A stretch of DNA of 62,000 nucleotides from Lingula anatina (taxonomy: Eukaryota; Brachiopoda; Lingulata; Lingulida; Lingulidae), in assembly GCF_001039355.2 (NCBI RefSeq), contig NW_019775414.1, forward strand, positions 1-62,000, in the 5' to 3' direction. The translations under genes were made by a program, and so were the position numbers. The notes under the pieces are model-generated. The model was not told where the DNA came from, searched no databases, and saw only the letters and a program-made list of their open reading frames with translations. Below, in pieces: positions 1 to 14,198 of the stretch; position 1 is the first letter of the stretch; every line of letters starts with the position of its first letter.

Positions 1-1862
1 AGGGTAATCTACCTGAGATTCGGAGACAAAAGTTGGATAATATTATGAATATCTCTAAGTTATGCAGCCTGAATTTGTACTTGATTTAAATGCCATATCA
101 TACATTTTGATATGTTATGAATTGTTCGTCCTTCGCAGTGCAGAGAGCATGCGAAGCATCAATGTAAATTATAGCTTCCAGTGAAAATTTGTGCAATTAC
201 AATTAGCTGTTGCTCATCCCACCAATTTAGTGCTACTTGCAAATGACATTACAGAATGTTAGAAAGTATGTCACTATACTATTTTTTTCTTGTCAAGTTA
301 AGTCATTTGGATTTATGTTGTAATTGATCATTTGGAGAAAAAGAATTTCAATTTCACAGTAAATTGAATGTGTATTGCAAACGGATATTCCCCAGTATTT
401 ATCTGCATAAATGTCAATCCATTTTAGCATTAAAGCTGCAACTTTTAACCTTATAAATTAATTTAAAAGTCCCTTTTTTTAAATGGCAAAAATGCATTAC
501 AGGTACAAAAGTAATTTTGTCTGAAATCTGCAGACCGTCCTTGTAATTAATATTTATTTTAGCTTTTTATTTTTATGCATATTTTGCTTTGTTTTGCATT
601 TTCCTTTGTAATTCAACAGCATTTATTTATTATAAGTTTCCGTCCATATTATATAATTTTAAAAAATCATTATTTACCTAGGCCAATAGAAGATATCTGT
701 ATTTTTTTTTTTTTTTACCATGTAAAATAGCTTAAAGTAAAAGATTTGTGCTATACAAAGTAGAATGCATTCCTGCTATCAGTGGATTACAAAGAAGTGG
801 AGTAGTAAACAGGTGCAGCTACAGGTGTTGGGATAGTGCAGCTTTATAGCTTAAATTTTTAAGTAAAAAAATCCTGTCTCCTCATCATTTATCTTAAAAA
901 TTTATGACTTTATCCTAGAAAATAGGAGCTATTTACAATGAGATTTATTACTGTAAATCTAACATTATTAATTTAATCTCCTGATTTCTGAAATCATTTC
1001 TGTGATGAGTTTAGATATTGACTGGGGTAATTTTAAGTAACTTTTGTATTATTGGAGGTAATGAAAAATTAAAAGCTATTCTACCTGTGTTATTTGCTGG
1101 TCATTTTTTACTTAGATAAAAAATTAACTTGAACATAACTGAGCTACTGCTGTGCTAGCACTGTAGCCATTGCACTCAAGTCAACATTTTTATCTGCTTG
1201 GTCCATTTTATTTTTTGTAGAAAATTGATGATTAAATCTTTTTTAATTTCAAGTTTTCAAAATAAATGCAAGTAGCATATTTTACTGGATATATGTCTCA
1301 TTTATTTGTAAATAAAAAAATTTGCAAAAACATTTATTTTGGTTAAAGTTTTTTTTTTCTTTTATAACTGACCAATAGGTGTTTGAAATGTTGGCAAAAT
1401 AGATGGAAATTTTCTTGTAACCATGATGTGCAAGAAGGCCAAACATTAAAGATACATTCTTAACAGCCATTACACATATGGGCCTAAAAGACACATTTTA
1501 CTTTGCGAGAATGTGGTTGACTTAGTTGTGAAAGAATGACTTTAAATGTCCTATTTTGAATTAATGTTTGTTATAATTAAATACTTAAGATGCAGCCATA
1601 TGGAAGGGAGCACAACTAATCTAGGTCACATGTACAACTTTTCTCAACAGGAAAGAGTACTTTAAATCTACAAATTAAGAGGGAGAAAAGTTGTCATCAA
1701 CCTGTTATCAGTGGAGTTGGAATAACCTGAAGACTAAGAAGTATTTAGGCGGTACCATTGCTATAGTAATAACCCAACACCGAAGGTCTTACCTGGACAT
1801 TTAGCTGAATCTTCTCCAGAACCAAAAACGGGTTGAAAATCACTACCAGACAACTGGCAATA
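1..1862. other. Non-coding flank upstream of the GT31 gene
   Basis: This is AT-rich sequence with no convincing exon on either strand. A pyrimidine-rich stretch ending in CAACAG at about 1641-1650 could be a splice acceptor of a 5' untranslated exon for the galactosyltransferase gene, because the gene's ATG lies about 210 bp downstream. This is only a weak signal. Nothing else was recognised. Confidence 0.5.
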
Positions 1863-3740
1863 ATGGCTAAAATTAATACTCTTGTGGTTTGTCTCTGTTT
1901 GATATTTTTTGTGACCATTCTTAATGTTCTCTATGAGGGTGTTCATGTGCTAGTAGTGTCCAATACCAAGTCCAGGATCTCTCTTGTGAACCCACGTGGA
2001 AATGCACCAGGACCTGGTCTGCACGAACCTACTTCTACCTTGAAGAGAGGATTATCACAAAATGAGGCCTTAGAGGCCATAGGGTCTGAACTCACAAAAA
2101 ACTTTGATGAAACTAGTAACTATAATTATATTGTGGAAAACAGGAGGAGAGGAAAGTCTGAAGGTGACAGTTTGAAATATAATGGAAATTTGGATAAGAA
2201 AAACCACAATGAAGAAATGGAAAGTGAAGATAAAAAATGGAAGCCCCTGACAGAAAATGAAAAAATTAATAGTTTGGGATATATCAAAAGGTCTTACGAA
2301 AGTGAAAAATACGACCTTTCACATTCTGATAAAAAATTAAGGAAAGAAACAACAGAAAACAGAAGTCAATTTGGTGGCAGGAGGTCTTCCATTATTGCAC
2401 AACTGCAAAAAGATAAGCCTGAACAATTAGATAATAACATCTCTGAGGGAGCTGCCAATTCCAACATTATTACCCTTCACAAGGAACAGAGGCCAGCTAT
2501 AGATACGTCTAACAGGGAAATGAGAATTGATAAAGCTAAGGAAGATGGATCAGCAGGTATTAAGATGTTACAAAGCCAAATAAATCAGAATTTGAATAAA
2601 ACTGTTCATTTGGGAGATGTTCATACCAAAAAAGGAGAAGTGCTGCAGACAAACGAAGTCTGTCCCCCAAAGCAGTTTAGAAAACCTCCAAAGACAGACT
2701 GGTTCAAAAGCTATCCAATGATAATCAATGGCTCAGACATCTGTAAGATGAATCGGTCTGGCTTAAGACCTGGCACCTCAAAGCAAATCTATCTTTTAGC
2801 CTGCATAACTACCAGGCAAGATGAATTTGGGTTGCGTAAGATCTTTAGAAAAACTTGGGGTCAGTACAGAGAAATCAGTGGGCATCAAATTAGAACTTTT
2901 TTTATGTTGGCAAGCTACCCAGAGAGCATGGCAAAACAAAGGGAGGAATTACAATATGAAATTAACAGAGAGAATATGATCCACAAAGACATAGTCCAGT
3001 TTGACTTTGTTGACTCCTATCGCAACCTCACACTGAAAACATTGCTAGCATTAAAGTGGGCCCAAGAAATGTGCCCCGACTATGTATTTTTCATGAAAAG
3101 TGAGGTGGAGATGATAATAAGATATGACCAAATTATAAAAATACTTGAAGATATCCAGCATTCGGGCAGTGGTGAAAAACTATACATGGGAAATCTTGTA
3201 AGCAGTCAGGAGCCTCTGCGTCTGAAATGGCACAAATGGTACGTCGGCTGCGATGAATATCCAGATAAAAAATATCCAGAATACATCCAGGGCCCGCTGT
3301 ACATCTTAGCCAACAAAGCTGCCTCCGCCATTTACAAAACGGCCATAACACAACCATACTTATCAATGGAAGATGCATTCATAGGAATAGCAGCTAAAAA
3401 AGCTGGAATCCTCCCCGTTCACAACCCTGGATTTATGGCCTCGAGGTTGAATTATTCCTACTGTAACTTCACTCAATATTCAAGTCTCCACAATATCTTC
3501 ACCTCAACCAGGCTTCAGTTTTGGAAAGACTTGCATAGTAATATTACTTGCCCACAAACTCCTGTCAAATCTGTCATCCCTGATAACAAAGGTTCTGCAT
3601 CAGAGGAAAAGGACACAAAACGGAATAGAAAAAATGGGAGTCATCTGGTAAATGCCTCTTCTGGACTCAAAGTATTGAAAGATAGTGCACTACCATCAGC
3701 AGTAAAAATTACAAGTGCTTTGCAAAATAATGAAAAATAA
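1863..3740 (+). CDS. Beta-1,3-galactosyltransferase-like protein (GT31), DxD lost
   Basis: Single-exon gene of 625 aa. The reading frame stays open upstream to 1833, but the first ATG is at 1863. Residues about 7-27 are hydrophobic, giving a type II signal anchor expected of a Golgi enzyme. Residues about 30-300 form a long charged, lysine/glutamate-rich stem. From about residue 307 the GT31 fold is recognisable: LLACITTRQDEFGLRKIFRKTW, the DIVQFDFVDSYRNLTLKT block, GPLYILANKAA, and an ED pair (503-504) in the EDAFIG motif. GT31 enzymes transfer galactose or GlcNAc from UDP-sugars to glycans in the secretory pathway. The metal-binding DxD expected after the MK pair is SEVE here (413-416), so activity may be altered or lost. 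The frame is otherwise intact, so it is not an obvious pseudogene. A polyadenylation signal AATAAA is at 3934-3939. The acceptor sugar cannot be predicted. Confidence 0.85.
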   Translation: MAKINTLVVCLCLIFFVTILNVLYEGVHVLVVSNTKSRISLVNPRGNAPGPGLHEPTSTLKRGLSQNEALEAIGSELTKNFDETSNYNYIVENRRRGKSEGDSLKYNGNLDKKNHNEEMESEDKKWKPLTENEKINSLGYIKRSYESEKYDLSHSDKKLRKETTENRSQFGGRRSSIIAQLQKDKPEQLDNNISEGAANSNIITLHKEQRPAIDTSNREMRIDKAKEDGSAGIKMLQSQINQNLNKTVHLGDVHTKKGEVLQTNEVCPPKQFRKPPKTDWFKSYPMIINGSDICKMNRSGLRPGTSKQIYLLACITTRQDEFGLRKIFRKTWGQYREISGHQIRTFFMLASYPESMAKQREELQYEINRENMIHKDIVQFDFVDSYRNLTLKTLLALKWAQEMCPDYVFFMKSEVEMIIRYDQIIKILEDIQHSGSGEKLYMGNLVSSQEPLRLKWHKWYVGCDEYPDKKYPEYIQGPLYILANKAASAIYKTAITQPYLSMEDAFIGIAAKKAGILPVHNPGFMASRLNYSYCNFTQYSSLHNIFTSTRLQFWKDLHSNITCPQTPVKSVIPDNKGSASEEKDTKRNRKNGSHLVNASSGLKVLKDSALPSAVKITSALQNNEK

Positions 3741-4652
3741 TAATGATAACCAGATTACATATCATTTTTTAAAGAGACTACTATCAGATTTACCATCATC
3801 CTGCACAAGCAGTAGTGATAACAATATCAACACACTTCCAAACAAAATTTGGGATAGGTCTTTTTCTTTTTGTAAATCAATCAATGTTATTTATTGGTGT
3901 AATTCCTTATTTACATAAATAAGTTAAATTGCTAATAAATATAAATACATTTATATACACACTTTGTATATACAGATTTACAGACTTAAATTTAGAAGTC
4001 AAACTAGTACAAAATATAGTAATGTTTCAATTTATGCAGATATTTTGGTCATGAATGTTCACATAAACCTACCATTAAACCTCAAGACGGGATATTGTCA
4101 AGTTCATGTTGTCAATGATAACTCTTTTTACAATAATATGATGAACCAAGTTACCTCTCTTTCAAATGATCTCCATTTAATTTCATTTATGCCACTCAAG
4201 TTTTCTTTTCTTAATAACATTTTACGGTATTTGAAGCAATTATGTAAGATTCTTAAAAGGCACTCAAATCATTAAATGCATAATATTCAGTGCCTGTCAA
4301 ATACTATAAAGATCATACAAGTACTACTATAAACATTTCCTTTTTTCGTTCTACCAAATTAAATTAGTTTTATCACTTATTTCAAATGAAACCACAACTT
4401 TCTACATTTGTTGAGGTAATGATCAAGACAATTGCTCTAATGATAATAGATAAAAGTAATTATCAAATGGTTTTCTGTTTGCATTTTACTTTGATGTTTC
4501 AAATTGATTACCAACATTATACATTTAAGGGCCTATAAAATAGATGGGAAAACTGTAAACCTTGCTCACATGAAGATATTTAGCACATGGCCATGCTGGA
4601 GATTTAACATGAACTTTTTATCGGCATACTCAAAATTATAAAAGGACAATTA
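3741..4652. other. Convergent 3' untranslated regions
   Basis: This stretch lies between the stop codons of the plus-strand GT31 gene and the minus-strand CEP162 gene. A plus-strand AATAAA is at 3934-3939. A minus-strand ATTAAA is at 4176-4181 (read as tttaat on the plus strand), giving CEP162 a 3' UTR of about 0.5 kb. A further minus-strand AATAAA at 3890-3895 would make the two transcripts overlap tail to tail. The ORFs here are short and show no family resemblance. Confidence 0.5.
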
Positions 4653-6348
4653 TCAAGACGTCCTGAAACTCCTAATTTCACCCATAGGCATAGAAACACC
4701 CTGTCTCTGTAACTCTCGCAGCACTTCTAATATGGAGTCCAGCTCTATCCTAAATCTTTCTGTCTCTTGATTTTTCACCTCCACCATGCGTCTCCATTTG
4801 TCTACTTCCCTATTCAGTTCCACCCCGGCATTCAGCTTAGTGTTTCGGATGATCTGTTGTAGTTCTTGCTCTCTTTGCCTGTGCCTGTTTTCCATTTGTG
4901 TAATTTTCTCGTGTAGTGCCTCAAAGTGTTTCATTTCCTGCAAATTTAAATATTCACCTTTAAGTATCTATCCTGTATAAACGTCACTTTAGCACTAGTA
5001 ACAAAAAGATAATGAATTGATTGTTTTAAATAAACGAAGAATAAGACAGTATGATTATATGGCAATGATAATTATTCAGATGTACAAGAACCTAAAATGC
5101 ACCTTCTCTTTCAATAACAATTTATTCACAGTATTTGGAAATTGAAAGACAGTTAACTTCACTTACTGGTGAGTGATGTTTTTTGGCCTCCCTGAGGTCA
5201 TCCTGTAACTGTTTCACCTGGGATTCTAAGGCAGTTTCTCTAATTCTAGCTGCAGACAACTGTTCTCTATCTATGTCAGCCTGGGCCAGTTGCTCTTTGA
5301 GGTGCTTTAACATTACCTGTTAAAAAATCACGCTCTACATTTTGTTCTAGTCACACTGCATTTTTCACTGACTTATACAATCACCTGCAAACCTGTCTTT
5401 TCAAATACCTGAATTTCATTTCTAAAACCAAATACATTATTCTCTACCAAAAACTACATTGCCCAATATTCAAGTAGAAAATTTTCATGAATCCACAACA
5501 TAAATCTGTTTGACCACTTGCTTACCAAAACCATGTCAAAAGTGAGTGAATCAGGGCATCTGAAAAACTGAAATTATTTAACTGCATAAAATAGTCCCAT
5601 CTATCATAGATAACAATCTAGTGACAGGCAGAGATATTCTGTAAATTTGTTACCTGCTGTGAGTCCACTTTACTTTGCAGTTCTACAAGTTTGGAGGTGG
5701 AGTGCTTCATGGCATGGTCAGTCAGGATCCTCTGGAGCTCATCTTGGTGGGCTTTTCTAAGTGCTGCCATCTATTCATGCAGAAAAAAATATTTGATTGA
5801 AAAATCTGACAGCTTACTGTGCAATATTTCATGTCAGAAAGTATCAATTCTCATACTAATACCATTACAGCTAAGTGTTTAAAATAAATAGTCACAAGTA
5901 CAGAAAACACAATGTAAAAAACAAAAAATATAGCCTACTTGCTCTGCCATATCTTCCCTTGCCCTTCTACTAGATGCCTCTGCCTCAGCAACTGCTTTCT
6001 GCATGTTAACTCTCTGATGGTCACACTCTAGCTGTAACTGGTCAACCTACAGAATAACAAAATTTTAATGATTTAATTAAAATGACTGTACATTTATCCA
6101 TATTTATATGTTCTATTCAACATGTTGCTCAATTCTTAGATTCGTTTTTTAAAATTCTTGATGCTTTGCAAAGAAAAAAATAATAAATTAATTAAAAAAG
6201 GTTCTGCAGATGTCTGATGGATAAAAACCATACACACAATAATCAAAATGTTAACTTTTTCAGTGGCAATTATATTCAACTCCTGTCCCTACTAATGTAT
6301 GTGAATGTTCATCTCTCTAATCTTTTAGTCAAAAACATCATATTTGGA

Positions 6349-6393
<45 letters not shown>

Positions 6394-7918
6394 ACACAAG
6401 TATACCTGTGCTTTCAACTCTTCATTTTCTCTTTGGACATCTGATATATGAGATCCAGAAAAAGTCTTGGGTTCATATTCTTTCCCATTCACATAAGGTT
6501 CCTGAAAGACTGACAAAACCGGTGGTTTCTCTTGCTGCTCTGCAGGATCACGTGGTGATGTCTTCTTGCCAGCCTTTCCTCTTCCTTTTCCTTTGACAAC
6601 TGCTTTTCCTATAAAAGAATTTAAATGTTCACCACTGAAAAAAATTTAATATATTTTCCTATCATTCACATTTCTCCTGTGCTTGAGGTGTATATAATAA
6701 GCAGAAAGTAGTGTTACTTTACTTAAGATTTATCTATAATCAATGCGTAAAGTGTTATATTCATTCATACACTTTATAAGATTTTACAAGCCTTTAACCT
6801 AGTAACAATAAACACTCAAAACAAGACAATTCTCTATATAAATTGTATAATGGTCCATCCTGTTTAAATAACAGTAACGAATTGCACCTTTTTCTCCTGG
6901 CCTGACTGCTTGCCTCAAAGCATCCATCTCAACATGTTTCTTCTCAATTTCTAGTTGATTTACCATTTTCCTCAGTACCTCTACTTCTTTATCTTTGTTG
7001 ACCAGCTCAAGACTTAATGCCTTCACTCTGAGCTCCAGCTCACTCTCAGCTTCTACAGCTGCCTTGGCTTCTGCTTTGGCTGCAGCTGGAGATTAAGAAC
7101 ATTGATAAAACCATACTAATTCATATACTTGAATATGTAAAACTAAAATTAGAGACATGCTTAAAATTCCCCATGACCAATTGACACAGAGAGATTAAAG
7201 GAATGATCAAACACCTTTGAAAATCTTGTATTTTGTGAAATATAAAATATAAATTGCTGTAAAAAGGAAAATAGATATATATTATTGAGTTAATCATATT
7301 TGCCTCAGTCTTGCATCATCAATAAAAAACATCTTTGAAATTACCTTACACATATATAAAAACCCTACAAAACATACAATTATGTAAATTTTAAGAGGCA
7401 GCAGGGTTCTGAAACTAATCTACAGCAGCCGTTTTTCCTACATACAAATATACAACAAACCTTTTTCTTTGTTTTTCAAGGTCGTTAACTCTTTCTTCAA
7501 CCTTTCAATCTCAGCCTCCAGTTCTGCCACAGTTTTTTTATGTCTGTCCTTCACAGCATCAAGCTCTTTGTGGAGTGCAACAGTGCTTGTGTGTGGGTGT
7601 GCTCTCAACTCTGACGCATCTGCTGCTTTGTACTTGTACAGTTGATCTTCTAAGTCATGTATGCGCTCCTCGTACTGAAACTAAAACAATAATTTGTCTT
7701 CCTAAATATTTCATCAAAATAGCTGTCTGCCAGCCATGTAACGCACTCTATACATAACAAATGTATTTGTCTGATATCAAAACTAATGGTAATTGCTTTT
7801 TTAATGCTTCAATTAAAATAATTGTAAATTTCAGGGATCATTCATTAAATATGATACTTCTGAAACATGAGGGTGTGTAAAGGAGGCAGGTGACGATCAA
7901 TTAATAACCTATGATCCT

Positions 7919-7949
<31 letters not shown>

Positions 7950-8116
7950 NTAACAAATGTATTTGTCTGATATCAAAACTAATGGTAATTGCTTTTTTAA
8001 TGCTTCAATTAAAATAATTGTAAATTTCAGGGATCATTCATTAAATATGATACTTCTGAAACATGAGGGTGTGTAAAGGAGGCAGGTGACGATCAATTAA
8101 TAACCTATGATCCTAT

Positions 8117-8178
<62 letters not shown>

Positions 8179-11100
8179 CACCAAATTAATAAACGATAAT
8201 TGACAGATTTCCTACCTTAATAGCATTGTACTTCTGCTCCATCACTCTCAGGCCTTTCTTAGCCTCTTCGTCCTTCTTGTCTAACTCTGCCTCCAGTTTC
8301 TTCACCTGTTTCTCCAGGAATTGCACACTAGGTCCCTTGGTTGGTGACTTTGGATCTTGTACCTGAGATGCAGCCCATATCAGGGAAGGCAAGGAGTTTG
8401 GGTGGCGTTTTCTCATTATTGCTTCCATTTCTTTAACCTAATGAAATCAAAAGTAAAAGAATTTTGTTGACTCAGGGGCATGATTACTATTTTTCACAAC
8501 AAAACTTTGAAGACACTAACTCTAAATTTGTATTTAGCTCGAAGTGGGTTGTGCAACCCTTACCTGTCTCTCTAAATCTTGTATTCTCTTTGCCTCTGTG
8601 GATCTTTCCTTTGCTCTTGCCTTCTGTTCTAGTTGCCTGGTTCCACTCTAAGAAGTAAATATGTTACATATTTTTCTCAAATGACCAATATAAAACATTA
8701 CCTGCTCAATGTGTCAAAGCTTTTTTGTCCTATGGTAAAACAATATGCATTGTCAACTGAAAGTTTTAAACCATTACACCCCATAAATGTAGTATTAAGT
8801 AAATTATTTCATATCAATAGCTTATTAAAAATGTACATTTAAACTTATTAAAAATTTCAACATTCAGAAAATTTTAAAAACATTTAATCACCACAATTTT
8901 ACAAACCTCAGACTCCAGATCCTCAATCTTCTTCTTGAGTTTTCTTATCTCATCATTTTTCTCCTTCAAGGCATCAGAGTCTCTGTCTAACATCTCCTGG
9001 TTCTCAGCATACCACTTCAGTTTCCTGTTCAGCCTCTCGATCTCCTTGGCATGCTCCTGCTGCACTGACTGAAGGACATAATATAAAACAGGCATATAAT
9101 ATAATATAAGGGCCCATTAGATTCAGACATTTCACCTGCTAGGTCGGTCCAACTCTGCAGGAGATTCTCTGTAAGTGCAATCAGTGGGATCAGTTTACTT
9201 GTCTGACACCCCTCCTCAATATAGGGGGTAATTAACTTCTGTATGCTCTCAAATTAATTATCAAATTAAATCAGCCAACCCAGCTGGTAAGATGTCTGAA
9301 TCTAAATCCTAAGATTTATGTATAAGTTAACCTGAAAAAGTAGGGTAACAAATATCTTATCAGAAAACTCTGTTTTATATTATTATTATATTAGGCAAAA
9401 TATTCTAAATATTTGGTAATATAAAATCGATTAAATTTTTTAAAATGAATAAACCTAATATTTGCAAATATGTAACATATCCAGTGACAATGCATTTAAA
9501 AAAATGTTCATGAGTATGGAAAATGTTTCTCATTATCCCACCCACACCAGATGTGCAATGAAAACATGAAAACATGATCTCCTATAATTAACAACATATA
9601 CAAACCATGATTTCCTGAGATTTCATTTCCTTGGCATATTTGATCTTGTCCTCATATCTTTCTCTGTCTCTGACTATAACTTCTATATGGTTTTCAAGTT
9701 CAGTCCTGGCTTGCTCTGCTGTTTTCAGTTCCTGTTCCAGCTTTAAAATCTTGTCCTGTAATATCATGTGATCAGAATAATTCGAAGAGCACGTAACAAA
9801 GAAAATGAACATTATAAAAGAAAAATAAGTGAAACAATATTCTTACTACAAACATTTTCTTACAACAACATACTTTTCTACGATTAAAGAATTTTTTGAT
9901 GAAGTGGTCACTTTACAATGTCAAAACCACAAGGCTAGTGATGAAAGTTTTCTATATGGTGTTTTCGGGTATAATTACCTAATTGTATTAAGATTTAAGA
10001 TTTAAAATCTTTGTAAGTACTGGTCAAATTGACAAAAATTCTGCTGCACTGATAAAGAAGTCAATTTAGTGTAGTAATCTTCCTCCTCAATTTCCATTCA
10101 GCTAAGGAGTTGGAACAAAAGCCACTTTGCTGTAAAATCAATTCACAATAGAAATGCCCCCCTCACCCCCATACCTGTGCCTGCCTGAGCTCTGCATTTA
10201 ACTGTGCAATCCTGCCAGCTCCCAGTATAGCTGTGCCTGGACTGCCTGCTACTATCTGCTGCTGAGCCAGAGAGCTGGTGATGATGCCTTTATTCTTCAA
10301 TTCTACCTCGCGTCTTTCTAACTGTGTTCTAAAAAATGGGACAGAAACACAAAATATCAATTAATATATAGCATATGTAGAAAGCAATATGCCACATAGC
10401 AAAAAAAAATAAATAAAAATAAAATAATAGTAATAAAATAATAATATCCATTTGCTGGAAACAGTAAACAAAAACCACACCTCTGCATACCTTAAAGATA
10501 CAATCTCTGCTGTAAGTCTCTGGTTCTCTTTGAACATTTTCTCTTCTGTGGCTTTATTCGTGATCTGCATAGCTTTCATTTCTTTGTAAAGTCTCTCATT
10601 CTCCTGCTGATAGCCCAGCATCAGCTTTTCCTGCTCTCTAATTTCTCTCTCCATCCATTGCACTTGTTCTTTGCTAACATTTTCCAGGCTGTCTCCCTCC
10701 AGGATCTTCTTTTTGTCCCTTTCTTCTGGTCCAGCTTCTGATACCTAATAAAAGAAATAATTTAAAATCATACCAAAGATCCATTCAACAGAAATTCATT
10801 AACTTTAATCTATCAACATCCACCAACATTTAATCATTATAATCAGAACAATACATTTAGATATATATGGATATTTCATTTCATATACTTAGTTGATGAG
10901 GTAAGTCTTACCTTTGCCATAAGAACAAAATTGTCTTGTTTCAGTTTAAACAATTCTTGCTCATAATTCAATTTGTATTCTTCAAGCTTCCTTTCATAGT
11001 CTCTTTCTAATGCTCCTGCATCAGCTGAAGGTTACAAAAAATCATTACCAATCAATTTATTTTGTCATAATTAAGACATGTATAAATAAGCAAAATCCAT

Positions 11101-14100
11101 AAAACATACACCCCTAATGAGTTAACTGATAAGACATATACTAGCCTACAAATAGCTGAACCCAAATAACAGGAGATTTTGGTGTGTTGGGGAAAGTTGC
11201 TTCCAACCAGATGTGGAGATTCAAAGGGCAATTAGGTTTCAAATGTTCATACCTTTAAGGTTCAAGTCAACCACAATCTTGTTTCAAGTTTGTTAATCAC
11301 ACAGATCTATTGGGGTTAATTAGTTACAACTCGCGTGTATCAAACTAACACTCAGGCACCTTACCCCTCATCTTTACATTCATCTTTCTCTCTTCCTTCC
11401 ACTGCTCCTGCCAGTCTTTAACTTCCTGTTGCAAGGCCTTTTCCCTGCCAATTTGTGAAATCCTCTCTTCTCTTTGCTGTGGTGACATAATTGGTTCTTC
11501 CTCAAGCCAAGGTGCCTGCAAAAAGTAAAGTTTTGATATCATTAACTTACAGAAAATCTGGTGTTAATATTCCCTAACAACATAGCAAAATTATGAATGG
11601 TAAATTGCAACGAAGAAAAGTGACATAAAAAGTTTTAAATGCAAATAGCCTAATAAGAAAAGTGTCTCAATTAAAGGCTCTGTAATATGTAGTCATAAAT
11701 AGAAGTTTGATCATATAATCTGTATCTTCACTCACATCTGTTTTCTCCCTGTGTCTTCCAGGCTTGTCTCCAAATTGCTCCTTTATGTACTGTGCAAAGG
11801 ACTCCACTGATGCCAGTAAATGGGTATCTGCCACTTTACTCTTTCCTGTCTCTTTCACTGTTATTGTCTCTGTGCCTAAAATAAGTTTATATTAAATCTC
11901 AATTCTATATTGTTCTATACATTTCAATAACACTTTTATATGTCACTTACAAGATGTAATATCGACGTAATAAACATTCTGAAATTCATCATATTTTCCA
12001 ACAAATAGCTTGGGGCCAGTCTAGCAAGTTATACTCTTCCAAAAATGTTTGGTATGGGCACATGTCAAGATTGTTCGAGAATCTTTTTCGGCCTAAAAGA
12101 GATAATAATCTGCAATCTTTCTGCTATTGCAGATTTACATCAATTTTTTACAAATTTCTTTAACTGACCTTTTATTTTTTGTTTCATGGTGTCCTTTGGT
12201 GACCATGCAGTTTTCCTGGAGGATGTTCCTTTAGGCTTTGTTGGGGTTCTAAGCCCATAGCCTGAACTAGGGATATCAGCATATTTGGTCTTAGGTTTAG
12301 ATCTTTTAGCTAAAATAAATCAATGAAAATAATTCATGAAATAATATGGTCACCTTGTTTTCTTTTCAATTTTCTGACCAAATCACTTAGAATTCTATGG
12401 TGAAATACACCAATAAAAATATTTTTGGGTCCGTTTTATATCCAAAATCTAATAATAGAACAAAGTTTATCAGTATAAAATACCTGGTCTGGGTGGTTTA
12501 GGTGAAGAATGCTCAATTATAGGTGCCAATTGATTCTGTGTCGTATAGTCCTGCTCATCCTAAAGAAAAAAAAATTGAAATAGGAATTCATAAATTTTAC
12601 CAATAATTATAATGTACCAAATTCAAAACTACCATATTTTGGAGGAAAAAGTTTACATCTGGCCTATTTAGTCATTCTTTGCGAATATATATCAATCAAC
12701 TAAATGATCTTACGATTTGTTTTAATTGCTATCCTTTACAGACTACATACCAAGTCCTTGAACAGGTCAGATATTGAGACTTCTTTGTGTACAGGGGATA
12801 GTGCAGGTCTGTCATCTGACTTCTCATCTCTACCACCTGCATAGAAATAATGGTTTAAGTTAAATCTTAAGCATAATACCCTAAATATCAGAGGGCTCAA
12901 GAATTAACACCTGGTCTAATCGGTCTGTTCAATCCTGAATCAATGCCATCTCCTAGAGGAGCACTAATATAATCATCAACATAAGCATGCTGATTTCATT
13001 CCTCAAATAAAATGACCCAAATTCTCATATTTGGAAAAGTAAAATTGTTTCCCTTGTAGAAAGACATAAGGTATAAGACAGTAAAGATTGTTATAAGAAA
13101 ACTTTAGTAATGTAAATAAAACATATTTGAATGTTGCTTAAAATGAAACATAGACATTGATTATCTATTTTGCATACCATTATCATATGATATATCCACT
13201 GGTGGTGGACTCTGCCTTGCTTTGGCTCTTCTCTCAATTTCTTCAGCCTCCCTTAGAAGATCTTCAACAGTGCGAGAAGGCTTGTCTGGAATTTAATTTA
13301 CCTCATATGACTTGGATTCGCTGGGGTATGGATGTTACTTTACATTTAGTCATGGATACAGAAATTTCACATGTGCTGATGATATCATAACAGTTAAAGA
13401 TCTGCCATAAGAGGATAATATGTAAAAACTCTCTACAATTGGCAAAGGTGGCCAACCACTGAACTGTCTGTCTGTTCAAATTTATTTTTCTTATCCCCAC
13501 CTCATACCCATCAAACTTTAAATTTGTATAATCAAATGGAAAGAGTGAAGAATAGTTTTATTATGAGAAGTCATTGCCATGAATGAAATGTAGGATGGTA
13601 GGATGTTATAAGCAGTGTGTGTGCACACACACGTGTACATTCGTGCATGCATGTGAGCACGTGTTTTCCTTATCGGTAATATAAAACTGACAGTGATTAC
13701 CAGTATCTCCTCCAGCCACAGGCTTTAGACCAAAGCCCCTAGTTCCCTCTGTCTGTTCTGTGACATGGCTGACATCACTCTTGTCATGCACCCCAGTGTC
13801 TTTTAATACAGAGTCAGCATCTCCTGTACCTAGCATTGTAGACATGCCGGCCTCTCTCAGGGCACTCTGTAATGCTGCTATCTCTTGACTAGTGTCAGTG
13901 AATAATCCTGGGAGAAATGAAATTTTTGCAAATATTTGTAAGACAAAAATACATAAATTAAAACAAAAATTAAATGAGAAGTCAGAATAAATTGACACAT
14001 TTGACATTAGTGGTTTTATATTTAATGATTAAAACTGACATGCTAATTAATGAATTAAAATCACTGTTGCCATATAGAAATGCTTCGTTATGATAAACAC

Positions 14101-14113
14101 ATACAATAAATAC

Positions 14114-14198
<85 letters not shown>

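Noticed and set aside
1833-1862. Upstream extension of the galactosyltransferase start
   Set aside because: The codon at 1833 is TTG; the first ATG in frame is at 1863, directly before the membrane anchor.
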